The notes under the pieces were generated by a model. The model did no database searches. It was not told the DNA's origin and saw only the letters and a list, made by a program, of their open reading frames with translations. A stretch of 51,274 nucleotides of DNA from JANQEA01 sp964466035 (GTDB lineage Bacteria; Bipolaricaulota; Bipolaricaulia; UBA7950; UBA9294), in NCBI GenBank assembly GCA_964466035.1, contig CAYXLR010000015.1, positions 1-51,274 on the forward strand, given 5' to 3'. The translations under genes were made by a program, and so were the position numbers. Position 1 is the first letter of the stretch, and each line of letters opens with the position of its first letter. Positions 26,154 to 34,071 of the stretch are shown piece after piece.

Positions 26154-26180
26154 GACGGCCGCTCCGCGAGAGGGGCCGTC
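26154..26180 (+). promoter_or_regulatory. Hairpin in the adenine deaminase leader
   Basis: GACGGCC (26154-26160) pairs with GGCCGTC (26174-26180) around a 13-nt loop, ending 8 nt before the GGGGAG ribosome-binding site of the deaminase gene. Upstream, 25980-26150 holds further short inverted repeats (ACGCC/GGCGT near 25990-26002; GTCTTC/GAAGAC near 26000-26025) but no recognised riboswitch class and no clear plus-strand promoter. It may control translation initiation (inference). Confidence 0.3.
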
Positions 26181-26202
26181 TTCCGCAAGGGGAGCTGAGC
26201 GG

Positions 26203-28011
26203 ATGCCGACGCGGAGACCGCTGCACGAGATGACGCGCGACCTGACGGACGTTGCCGCAGGGAGACGTCCGGCCGATCTGGTCGTTCGCAATGGCCGATG
26301 GGTGAACGTCTGCTCGGGTGAGATCGTCGACGGGACCGACGTCGCCGTCCTCGGCCCTCGGATCGCCTACTGCGGGCCGGACGCCGGACCGACGATCGGC
26401 GCCGACACGACCGTCGTGGAAGCGGACGGCCGGTTTCTCGTTCCCGGGCTCCTCGACGCCCACATGCACGTCGAGAGCACGATGCTCTCCGTCCGGCGGT
26501 TCGCCGCGGCGGTCCTTCCTCGCGGGACGACCGGAGCGTTCATCGACCCGCACGAGATCGCGAACGTCCTCGGGCTTGCCGGGGTGCGGCTGATGGTCGA
26601 CGAGGCGCGCGCCACCCCGATGCGTATCTACGTCCAGGTTCCGTCGTGCGTGCCGTCCGCCCCCGGGCTGGAGACGTCGGGGGCCGAATTCGGTCCGGGC
26701 GAGGTCGCCGAGGCGATGGGCTGGGACGGCGTGATCGGCCTCGGCGAGGTGATGAACTACCCCGGCGTGGCGGCGGGCGACGAGCGGCTTCACGGCGAGA
26801 TCGCGGCGACGCTGAAGGCCGGTGGGGTCGTCGGAGGGCACTACGCGTCCCCGGATCTCGGCGTCCCGTTTCACGCGTACGCCGCCGCCGGACCGAGCGA
26901 CTGCCACGAGGGAACGAGAGCGGAGGACGTCGTCGCGCGGGTCCGCCAGGGGATGTACGCCATGGTCAGGGAGAGCTCGGCGTGGCGCGATCTGGCGGCC
27001 CAGATCGGGGCGGTCACGGCGGGTGGGATCGACCCACGACGCGTCCTCCTCTGCACCGACGATCGACACGCCGGCACGCTGCTTCGCGAAGGGCACATGG
27101 ACGACGTCGTCCGGTTGGCGATCCGGGAGGGCCTCCCGCCGATGACGGCGATCCGGATGGCGACCCTCAACACGGCGGAGCACTTCGGCGTGGCGCTCGA
27201 CGTCGGCTGCATCGCGCCCGGGCGGTACGCCGATTTCCTTCTCGTCGGGGACCTCGAGCGCTTCGAGGTGACGCGTGTGATCGCCGCGGGGGAGACCGTC
27301 GCGCGCGACGGGAAGCTCGCCGTGGAGATGCGGCCGTTCGAGGTCCCGGACCGGGCGCGGCGGAGCGTCCGCATCGGCCGGCGGCTCGATCGATCCGACT
27401 TCGTCGTCCGTGCGCCGGAAACCGCGAAGACGGCCCGCTGCCGCGTGATCGAGATCGTCGAGAACCAGGCGCCGACGCGGGCGGTCACCGCGGAGCTGCC
27501 GGTGGTCGACGGCGTCGTGTCTCCGGGCGAGGGAACCGGGATCGCGCACCTGGCGGTGATCGAGCGGCACCGGGGGAGCGGGCGGATCGGCCGCGGCTTC
27601 GTCCGCGGGTTCGGCCTCGAGGGGCGATGCGCCCTGGCGAGCACCGTGGCGCACGACAGCCACAACCTCCTCGTGCTGGGAAGCGATCCCGACGCGATGG
27701 CCGCGGCGGCGCATCGCGTCGTCGAGATCGGGGGAGGGATCGCCCTCGTTCGCGACGGAGGCGTGATCGCCGAGATCGCCCTGCCGATCGCCGGGCTGAT
27801 GTCCGAGGAGCCGATCGGGGAGGTCGCGGCCCGCGCCGAGGCGCTGCACCGGGGGCTCCGAGCCTGCGGGTGCACGGCCGGCGACGCGTTCATGACGTTC
27901 TCCCTTCTCGCCCTCCCGGTCATCCCGCGGCTGCGGTTGACCGACCGCGGCCTGGTCGATGTCGACGCGTTCGCGATTGTGCCGCTCTTCGTCGACGGGG
28001 ATAATCCGTAG
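26203..28011 (+). CDS. ade: Adenine deaminase
   Basis: Converts adenine to hypoxanthine and ammonia using a binuclear metal centre. The 602 residues match the usual length near 590. The metal motif is VPGLLDAHMHVESTML; DPHEIANVLGLAG and CTDDRHAGTLLREGHMDD supply other ligands. The C-terminal half has DSHNLLVLGSDPDAM and ends with the usual MTFSLLALPVIPRLRLTDRG. I chose ATG 26203, 8 nt after GGGGAG; the frame is open upstream but lacks family similarity. Hypoxanthine is a classic substrate for the hydroxylase encoded directly downstream, so the plus operon links deamination to hydroxylation. Confidence 0.95.
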   Translation: MPTRRPLHEMTRDLTDVAAGRRPADLVVRNGRWVNVCSGEIVDGTDVAVLGPRIAYCGPDAGPTIGADTTVVEADGRFLVPGLLDAHMHVESTMLSVRRFAAAVLPRGTTGAFIDPHEIANVLGLAGVRLMVDEARATPMRIYVQVPSCVPSAPGLETSGAEFGPGEVAEAMGWDGVIGLGEVMNYPGVAAGDERLHGEIAATLKAGGVVGGHYASPDLGVPFHAYAAAGPSDCHEGTRAEDVVARVRQGMYAMVRESSAWRDLAAQIGAVTAGGIDPRRVLLCTDDRHAGTLLREGHMDDVVRLAIREGLPPMTAIRMATLNTAEHFGVALDVGCIAPGRYADFLLVGDLERFEVTRVIAAGETVARDGKLAVEMRPFEVPDRARRSVRIGRRLDRSDFVVRAPETAKTARCRVIEIVENQAPTRAVTAELPVVDGVVSPGEGTGIAHLAVIERHRGSGRIGRGFVRGFGLEGRCALASTVAHDSHNLLVLGSDPDAMAAAAHRVVEIGGGIALVRDGGVIAEIALPIAGLMSEEPIGEVAARAEALHRGLRACGCTAGDAFMTFSLLALPVIPRLRLTDRGLVDVDAFAIVPLFVDGDNP

Positions 28012-28039
28012 GGGACCGAGAGGGGGGATCGACACGCAG

Positions 28040-28876
28040 ATTCGAGAGTACTTGAAGCCGGCGAGCGTCGAGGAGGCGTGGGCCGCGCTCGACGAGCGCG
28101 GGAGGGCCGCCAAGCCGATCGGCGGGGGGATCGACGCCGTGCTGTACGCGACCCCCGAGACGACGGCCGTGGTCGATCTCTCCGGCGTGGGGCTGACGTA
28201 CGTCCGCGAGGAGGACGGGCTGGCGATCGGGGCGACGACGACGTTCACCGAGATCGTCGAGTCGCCGCTCGCGCGGGAGCACCTCGGCGGCATCCTGATC
28301 GAGGTCCTGGAGAAGGTCGCCTCGCCGCTCCAGCGGAACCTCGGGACGATCGGCGGGACCCTCGGGAGCGCGCACCCCTGGTCCGACGTGATTCCGCTGC
28401 TGCTCGCGCTGGACGCCGCGCTGGTCGTCTACGACGGCCGGGAGCGGCGGCTCCCGTTGACGGAGTACCTCGCCGGCCGCGCGCGCGGCGAGCGCCCGCT
28501 GATCACCGAGGTCCGCCTCCCGGCGCCGCCGAAGGCGTCGTCCTGCACGTTCGAGGGGTTCAGCGCGACGGGATTCGACGTCGCCGTCCTCAACTGCGCC
28601 TGCTTCGTCGCCCTCGAGGCAGGACGGTGCGCGGCGGTCCGGATCGCCGTCGGCGGCACCCCGGCCCTGGCGGTCCGGATGCCGGCGGTCGAGAAGTCTC
28701 TGATCGGGGCTTCGCTCGACGAGGAGGCGATCGATCGGGCCGCCGCGCTGACCGGCGAAGCGATCGACGCCCGCGACGACCGGCGGGCGACGGCCGCCTA
28801 TCGACGGGTGCTCGCGTGCGTCGGCGCCTCGCGCTGTCTGCGGCGCGCGGTGGAGAAGCTGGGAGGGACGGGATGA
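28040..28876 (+). CDS. Molybdenum hydroxylase FAD-binding subunit (second copy)
   Basis: About 278 residues, CoxM/XdhB family. The FAD motifs are KPIGGGIDAVLY and RNLGTIGGTLGSAHPWSD. The start is unclear. The family N-terminus is (M)REYLKPASVEEAW, and at that place the frame reads ATT (28040), 12 nt after AGGGGGG. No ATG, GTG or TTG lies nearer. TTG 28052 would trim four residues, and ATG 27959 would overlap the deaminase gene by 53 nt and add a Ser/Arg-rich tail unlike the family. The next gene overlaps by 4 nt (ATGA). It pairs with the 2Fe-2S and Mo subunits downstream to make a complete three-subunit enzyme. Confidence 0.85.
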   Translation: MREYLKPASVEEAWAALDERGRAAKPIGGGIDAVLYATPETTAVVDLSGVGLTYVREEDGLAIGATTTFTEIVESPLAREHLGGILIEVLEKVASPLQRNLGTIGGTLGSAHPWSDVIPLLLALDAALVVYDGRERRLPLTEYLAGRARGERPLITEVRLPAPPKASSCTFEGFSATGFDVAVLNCACFVALEAGRCAAVRIAVGGTPALAVRMPAVEKSLIGASLDEEAIDRAAALTGEAIDARDDRRATAAYRRVLACVGASRCLRRAVEKLGGTG

Positions 28877-29349
28877 CGATCACGCTGACGATCAACGGGA
28901 GGCGGACAACGGCGACGATCGAGCCGGGCGAAAGGCTGTCCGATCTCCTCCGACGCGAGGGGTTCATGGGCGTCAAGATCGGGTGCCGCGCGGGGGATTG
29001 CGGAGCGTGTGCGGTCCTGCTGGACGGCCGAGCGGTCAACTCCTGCCTCGTCTTCGCCGCGAAGGCCGACGGGGCCGAGGTCGTCACCGTCGAGGGGCTC
29101 GAGCGGGAAGGCCGGCTCCATCCGGTGCAGGAGGCGTTCCTCGACGAGGGCGGGATCCAGTGCGGCTACTGCACGCCGGGGATGGTGATCAGCGCGGTCG
29201 ACCTGCTGTCCCGGAACCCGGATCCCACGGAGGGGGAGATCCGCCGGGCCCTGTCCGGGAACCTCTGCCGGTGCACCGGCTACGTGAAGCAGATCCGCGC
29301 GGTGCAGCGGGCCGCCGCCGCGATGAAGGGCGGTGGGACGGATGCCTGA
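28873..29349 (+). CDS. Molybdenum hydroxylase 2Fe-2S subunit (second copy)
   Basis: A 158-residue small subunit with both [2Fe-2S] clusters: IGCRAGDCGACAVLLDG with NSCLVFA, then QCGYCTPGMVIS and NLCRCTGYVKQIR. All eight ligands are present. It is similar in order and motifs to the copy at 19552-20022, though the linker and N-terminus differ. ATG overlaps the FAD subunit stop by 4 nt, and the Mo subunit starts 8 nt inside its end. Confidence 0.94.
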   Translation: MTITLTINGRRTTATIEPGERLSDLLRREGFMGVKIGCRAGDCGACAVLLDGRAVNSCLVFAAKADGAEVVTVEGLEREGRLHPVQEAFLDEGGIQCGYCTPGMVISAVDLLSRNPDPTEGEIRRALSGNLCRCTGYVKQIRAVQRAAAAMKGGGTDA

Positions 29350-31663
29350 GCGCCCGGAGTTCACGGTCGTCGGGAAGGGCGAGCGGAAGGTCGACGGCCG
29401 GGCGCTCGTGACCGGGAAGCCGGTCTTCGTCGCCGACGTCCGACTCCCTGACACGCTGCACGTGAAGCTCCTCGGGAGCCCCCACGCGCACGCCCGGATC
29501 CTCAGCATCGACACGTCGGAGGCCGAGGCGATGCCCGGCGTGGTCTGCGTGCTGACGCACGAGAACACGCCGCCGACCCGGCACACGACGGCCGGGCAGG
29601 GATACCCGGAGCCGTCGCCGTACGACGCGCGGATGTTCGAGGACAAGGTCCGGTTCGTCGGGGACCGGGTCGCCGCGGTGGCCGCCGAGACCGAGGAGAT
29701 CGCCCTGGCGGCGCTGAAGGCGATCCGCGTCGAGTACGAGGAGCTCGAGCCGGTCCTGTCGATCGACGACGCGCGCCGCGACGGCGCGCCGGTGATCCAC
29801 GACGAGGAGGACTCGGCCGGGATCTACGACGCGGACCGGAACGTCGTCGCCGACGTCGACATCGACGTCGGCGACGTGTCCGCGGGATTCGACGCCTCCG
29901 ACGTGATCGTCGAGACGACGTGCGAGACGCAGTACGCTCAGCACGCGCCGATCGAGCCGCACGTCGTCTACAGCTATCTGGACAACAACGGCCGGCTCGT
30001 CCTGCGAACGAGCACGCAGGTCCCGTTCCACGCCCGGCGGATCGTCGCGCAGACCCTGGGGATCCCGATCCGGAGCGTCCGAGTGATCAAGCCGCGGATC
30101 GGCGGCGGCTTCGGGACGAAGCAGGAGGTCCTGCTCGAGGACGTCGCCGGCCTGGTGACGCTGCGGACGGGTCGGCCGGCGTGGGTCGGCCTGTCCCGGA
30201 AGGAAGAGTTCGTCGCCTCACGGACGCGCCACCCGATGCGCGTCCGGGTCAGGCTCGGCGCCGGAAGCGACGGGGTCCTGCGCGCGATCGAGATGGAGGC
30301 GGCGTCCAACACCGGGGCGTACGGCGCGCACGGGCTGACCGTCCTCGCCAACGCCGGCTCGAAGACGCTCCCGCTGTACAACAAGGCGCCGAACGTACGC
30401 TTCTACGGACAGGCGGTCTACACGAACCTCCCCGTTGCCGGCGCCTACCGCGGCTACGGCGCGACGCAGGGCTACTTCCCGCTGGAGACGGCGATGGACG
30501 AGCTGGCCGAGCGTCTCGGAATCGACCCGATCGAGCTGCGGCGGCGGAATCACGTCCGCGTCGGCGAAACGTCGCCGATCTTCGAGAAGCTCGGTGAGGG
30601 GCGGGAGGGCGTCGAGCAGACGATCAAGAGCTGCGAACTCGAGCGCTGCCTGGAGATCGGGGCCGAGCGGATCGGCTGGGCGGAGAAGCGAGGGAAGAAG
30701 CTCCGCGACGGCCCGCGGGTCCACGGACTCGGGATGACGATCGTGATGCAGGGCTCCGGGATCCCGCGGATCGACATGGCCGCGGCGACGATCAAGATGA
30801 ACGAGGACGGGTCGTTCAACCTGCTGATCGGCGCGACCGACCTCGGGACCGGATCGGACACGATCCTGGCGCAGATCGCGGCGGAGGTTCTCGCCGTGCC
30901 GCTGGACAGGATCCTGGTCACGTCGTCGGACACCGACCTCACCCCGTTCGACGTGGGGGCGTACGCGTCGTCGACGACCTACGTTTCGGGGACGGCGGTG
31001 CAGCGCGCGGCGGAGAAGGTCCGCGGTCAGATCCTCGAGGTCGCGTCCGCGGTCCTCGGAGCGTCCGCGGAGTCGCTGTGCTTGGCGGACGAGTCGGTCG
31101 TCGCGCCGGGCGGCGAGCGGATGTCACTGGCCGACGTCTGTCTGCGGGCGATGTACGAGTCGGACCAGTTTCAGATCGCCGCGACGGCGTCCTGCGTCCC
31201 CGCCGAGTCCCCGCCGCCGTTCCTCGCGAACTTCGCCGAGGTGGCCGTCGACACGGAGACCGGGCGCGTCGAGGTCCTCCACTACGTCGCCGCCGTCGAC
31301 TGCGGCGTGGCGATCAACCCGATCCTGGCCGAGGGGCAGATGGAGGGGGCGATCGTCAACGGGATCGGCTACGCGCTCACCGAGGAGATGCTGATCAGCT
31401 CGCGCGGAAGGGTCCGGAATCCGTCGCTGTTCGACTACAAGATCCCCGGTGCGCTCGACGTCCCGAGGCTCGAGGTGATCCTCGTCGAGTCGTACGAGCC
31501 GACCGGGCCGATGGGAGCCAAGTCGATCGGCGAGGTCGGCATCAACGGCCCGATCCCGACGATCGCCAACGCGATCTACGACGCGGTCGGCGTGCGGTTG
31601 CGGGAGACGCCGTTCACCCCCGAGCGGGTGCTCGCCGCGATGCGGGAGGTCACCGTCGCCTAG
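29342..31663 (+). CDS. Molybdenum hydroxylase large (molybdopterin) subunit
   Basis: A 773-residue catalytic subunit of the xanthine dehydrogenase/aldehyde oxidase family, which hydroxylates N-heterocycles or aldehydes with water-derived oxygen. Seen: the first domain GERKVDGRALVTGKPVFVAD, the cofactor loops GGGFGTKQE and VAGAYRGYGATQ, a DLGTGSDTILAQIAAEVL segment, and the catalytic glutamate Glu731 in GAKSIGEVGINGP. I see no CO-dehydrogenase AYxCSFR motif, so it is not CoxL form I. Xanthine/hypoxanthine is the likely substrate from the neighbouring deaminase. I chose ATG 29342 over GTG 29333. It is the only Mo subunit in the window. Confidence 0.93.
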   Translation: MPERPEFTVVGKGERKVDGRALVTGKPVFVADVRLPDTLHVKLLGSPHAHARILSIDTSEAEAMPGVVCVLTHENTPPTRHTTAGQGYPEPSPYDARMFEDKVRFVGDRVAAVAAETEEIALAALKAIRVEYEELEPVLSIDDARRDGAPVIHDEEDSAGIYDADRNVVADVDIDVGDVSAGFDASDVIVETTCETQYAQHAPIEPHVVYSYLDNNGRLVLRTSTQVPFHARRIVAQTLGIPIRSVRVIKPRIGGGFGTKQEVLLEDVAGLVTLRTGRPAWVGLSRKEEFVASRTRHPMRVRVRLGAGSDGVLRAIEMEAASNTGAYGAHGLTVLANAGSKTLPLYNKAPNVRFYGQAVYTNLPVAGAYRGYGATQGYFPLETAMDELAERLGIDPIELRRRNHVRVGETSPIFEKLGEGREGVEQTIKSCELERCLEIGAERIGWAEKRGKKLRDGPRVHGLGMTIVMQGSGIPRIDMAAATIKMNEDGSFNLLIGATDLGTGSDTILAQIAAEVLAVPLDRILVTSSDTDLTPFDVGAYASSTTYVSGTAVQRAAEKVRGQILEVASAVLGASAESLCLADESVVAPGGERMSLADVCLRAMYESDQFQIAATASCVPAESPPPFLANFAEVAVDTETGRVEVLHYVAAVDCGVAINPILAEGQMEGAIVNGIGYALTEEMLISSRGRVRNPSLFDYKIPGALDVPRLEVILVESYEPTGPMGAKSIGEVGINGPIPTIANAIYDAVGVRLRETPFTPERVLAAMREVTVA

Positions 31664-31708
31664 GATCGCGCCCCGGATCAGGATTCACACGACGTGGAAG
31701 GAAATCGA

Positions 31709-32368
31709 ATGAAGGTGCTGATCGTCACGAGCAGTCCGAACAAGGAGGGGCTCACCGCCGCGTGCGGGGAGGCGGCCAGGCAAGGCGTGATCGATGGGAG
31801 AAGTCGCGCCCGCGTGATCAATCTGAACGAGTTCGAGATCGAGCGCTGCGCCGTCTGCGAGGACGGCTGGGGACCGTGTCGCACGGAGCACCGGTGCCGT
31901 CTGGAGGACGACTTCGCCGAGCTGCAGAGGATGTTCGACGAGGCGGAGGGGTTCGCAGTGGTGACGCCGGTCTACTTCGGCGAGCCGAGCGAGGCGATGA
32001 AGGCGTTCTTCGACCGGCTCCGTCGCTGTGAAGCGACGAAGAAGGACGGCGCGAAGTCCGTCCTGGAGGGGAAGCCGATCGTCTCCGTCGCCGCGGCCGG
32101 CGGATCGGGGGACGGGGCGGTTCACTGCCTCGCCGAGATGGAACGGTGGGTCCGCCAGCTGCGCGGGGAGCCGTTCGACTTCGTCGCCGTCACGCAGAGG
32201 ACGCGCGAGTATCAGACGGAGACGATCCACGACGCCATGGCGGCGATGTGCCGTCCGAAGGCCGCCGAATCGACGATGCCGATCTCGGCCCGAAAGGGGC
32301 AGCGCCGATCGAGGAAGCCGCGGCGGCGGATCCGGCGGCGGAAGCCGTCCGAGCAGGCCGCCGGCTAG
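31709..32368 (+). CDS. NADPH-dependent FMN reductase-like flavoprotein
   Basis: A 219-residue flavodoxin-fold protein. MKVLIVTSSPNKEGLTAA is the FMN phosphate loop. A cysteine cluster CAVCEDGWGPC...C follows near residue 50, and VVTPVYFGEPSEAMKAFFDR is the second FMN loop. Such proteins reduce flavins, quinones or iron-sulfur partners. The C-terminal 30 residues are strongly basic (RKGQRRSRKPRRRIRRRK), unusual for the family and perhaps nucleic-acid or membrane binding. ATG 31709 follows GGAAGG. The end overlaps the opposite-strand peptidase gene by 4 nt. It lies 45 nt after the Mo subunit and may belong to that operon. Confidence 0.82.
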   Translation: MKVLIVTSSPNKEGLTAACGEAARQGVIDGRSRARVINLNEFEIERCAVCEDGWGPCRTEHRCRLEDDFAELQRMFDEAEGFAVVTPVYFGEPSEAMKAFFDRLRRCEATKKDGAKSVLEGKPIVSVAAAGGSGDGAVHCLAEMERWVRQLRGEPFDFVAVTQRTREYQTETIHDAMAAMCRPKAAESTMPISARKGQRRSRKPRRRIRRRKPSEQAAG

Positions 32369-33855
32369 AGGCCGTAGATCTCGGAGTACTTCTCCGTGAC
32401 GTAGGCGAGGAACGGCTCGGGGCTCAACGGTCCTCCGGTGATCCGGGCGATCAGCTCGCTCGGCTCGTAGATCGCGCCGAAACGGTGAATTTTGTCGCGC
32501 AGCCACGCGAGGAGAGGCGCGAAGTCGCCGCCGGCGATCTGTTCGTCGAGCGACGGGATCTCCTCTCGAAGCGCGCGCGTGATTTGCGCGGCGTACAGGT
32601 TCCCGAGCATGTAGGACGGGAAGTAGCCGATCAGCCCGCTCGACCAGTGCACGTCCTGCAGCACGCCGTCGGCGTCTTCGGCTGGCGTCGCCCCGACGTA
32701 GCGGTCCATCGCGTCGTTCCACAGGGCCGGGAGATCGACGACACGGATCGAGCCGTCGAGCAGCTTCGTCTCGAGCTCGAAGCGGAGCATGATGTGGAGG
32801 TTGTAGGTCACTTCGTCCGCTTCGACCCGGATCAGCGAGCGGGTCACGAGGTTCGCGGCGCGGTACAGCGCGTCGGCGGAGGCCCCGTCGAGCGCGGGGA
32901 ACGCGTCGAGGAGGATCGGCCGGAAGAATGTCCAGAACGGCCTGCTCCGCCCGATCTGGTTCTCGATCAGCCGCGACTGCGATTCGTGGAAACCGTACGA
33001 CGCGCCGTCGGTCAGTTGCAGCGTGTAGAGGTCGTCGTCCATCCCCTGGCCGTAGAGGGCGTGTCCGCCCTCGTGGAGCGTGCCGAACAGGCCGGAGAGC
33101 GGGTTCGATTCCAGGTAGCGGTTGGTGACGCGGACGTCGCCCGGAGCGATCTGCGTCGTGAAGGGATGCGCCGTGTCGTCGAGGGCCCCGGCGTCGAAGT
33201 CGTACCCGATCCGCTCGAGGACGGTGCGCGCCATTCTCCGCTGCGCGTCGACCGGGAATGAGCCGTCGAGGATCGAGCCGTCCGGCGGCGTTCCGTCGGC
33301 GAGGAGCCGGTCGAGGAACGGGACGAGGCGCCCGCGGAGCGGCTCGATGATCGCGCGGAGCCGGGAGCTCGTCATCCCCGGCTCGTAGCGATCGAGGAGC
33401 GCGTCGTACGGGGACTCCTCGTATCCGTACAGCTCGGCGAACTGCCGCGCGTAGTCGACCATCTTCTCCAGATGCGGCCGAAACGCCTCGAAGTCCGACG
33501 CCCGCTTCGCCTCCGCCCAGGCGGCCTGGCTCTTCGACTGGTCGATCGTGAACGCCTCGAACAGGTCGGGCGGGACGGCCTTGTTCCGCCGGTACTCCTT
33601 CCCGACGACGCGGACCGACGCGCCCTCCTTCTCGGAGAGGTCGTCGCGTCCCTCGAGCTCCTCGATGCACCGGCCGAGCTCGGCGCTGATCGAGAGCTCG
33701 AACGCCATCCGCGACAGCTTTCCGACCGTCTCGGCGCGCAGGTTCAGGCCCTTCTTCGGCATGTGGGTCTCCTCGTCCCACGAGAGGAGGGCGACGGCCG
33801 AGTTCAGCTTGGCGAGTTCGGTCAGGATGCTCAGGTACGCCGTTCGAGCGTCCAT
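32365..33855 (-). CDS. Carboxypeptidase Taq (peptidase M32)
   Basis: A 496-residue zinc carboxypeptidase, cytoplasmic, with broad C-terminal amino-acid release. The metal site is His261-Glu-Gly-Gly-His265 in TLHEGGHALYGQG. Other family motifs are AVALLSWDEETHMP near the N-terminus, DDTAHPFTTQIAPGDVR, GFHESQSRLIENQIG, and EADEVTYNLHIMLRFELE. The length is typical (about 500). It fits a peptide-using metabolism together with the M19 dipeptidase. The upstream side is close to an assembly gap. Confidence 0.95.
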   Translation of the reverse strand: MDARTAYLSILTELAKLNSAVALLSWDEETHMPKKGLNLRAETVGKLSRMAFELSISAELGRCIEELEGRDDLSEKEGASVRVVGKEYRRNKAVPPDLFEAFTIDQSKSQAAWAEAKRASDFEAFRPHLEKMVDYARQFAELYGYEESPYDALLDRYEPGMTSSRLRAIIEPLRGRLVPFLDRLLADGTPPDGSILDGSFPVDAQRRMARTVLERIGYDFDAGALDDTAHPFTTQIAPGDVRVTNRYLESNPLSGLFGTLHEGGHALYGQGMDDDLYTLQLTDGASYGFHESQSRLIENQIGRSRPFWTFFRPILLDAFPALDGASADALYRAANLVTRSLIRVEADEVTYNLHIMLRFELETKLLDGSIRVVDLPALWNDAMDRYVGATPAEDADGVLQDVHWSSGLIGYFPSYMLGNLYAAQITRALREEIPSLDEQIAGGDFAPLLAWLRDKIHRFGAIYEPSELIARITGGPLSPEPFLAYVTEKYSEIYGL

Positions 33856-33908
33856 GCGTGCGGCTCCTTTCTTCGTGTATCGGGTCGCCGGATTCCGATT
33901 CCCCTCAC

Positions 33909-33929
33909 GTGCCGGACGCAGTCCGGCAC
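33909..33929. repeat. Perfect 9-bp palindrome at the first assembly gap
   Basis: GTGCCGGAC, a 3-nt spacer and GTCCGGCAC. The 13-nt string at 33920-33932, which includes the right arm, is repeated exactly at 34033-34045 on the other side of the N run. The repeat probably broke the assembly. Confidence 0.6.
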
Positions 33930-33932
33930 GCA

Positions 33933-34032
33933 NNNNNNNNNNNNNNNNNNNNNNNNNNNNNNNNNNNNNNNNNNNNNNNNNNNNNNNNNNNNNNNNNNNN
34001 NNNNNNNNNNNNNNNNNNNNNNNNNNNNNNNN
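33933..34032. other. Assembly gap (100 N)
   Basis: Exactly 100 N, a conventional placeholder for a gap of unknown size. It lies between the upstream side of the M32 peptidase gene and the 3' end of the TlpA-like gene. Confidence 0.99.
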
Positions 34033-34071
34033 AGTCCGGCACGCAGAGTATAGCCAACGGGTCGTTCCGGT

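Noticed and set aside
25980..26202. Purine riboswitch upstream of adenine deaminase
   Set aside because: I could not find the conserved three-way junction bases of the guanine/adenine aptamer or those of another known class; only unassigned hairpins are visible.
28040..28876. Start of the second FAD subunit at ATG 27959
   Set aside because: It would overlap the adenine deaminase gene by 53 nt and add a Ser/Arg-rich N-terminus that the family lacks; kept only as an alternative.
29342..31663. Aerobic CO dehydrogenase large subunit (CoxL)
   Set aside because: The form I active-site loop with AYxCSFR is not present, and the neighbours are purine-related.
33909..33929. Intrinsic terminator between the M32 peptidase gene and the TlpA-like gene
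   Set aside because: The stem is perfect but no T-run follows on either strand, the M32 gene is transcribed away from it, and its arm is duplicated across the gap. A repeat explains it better.
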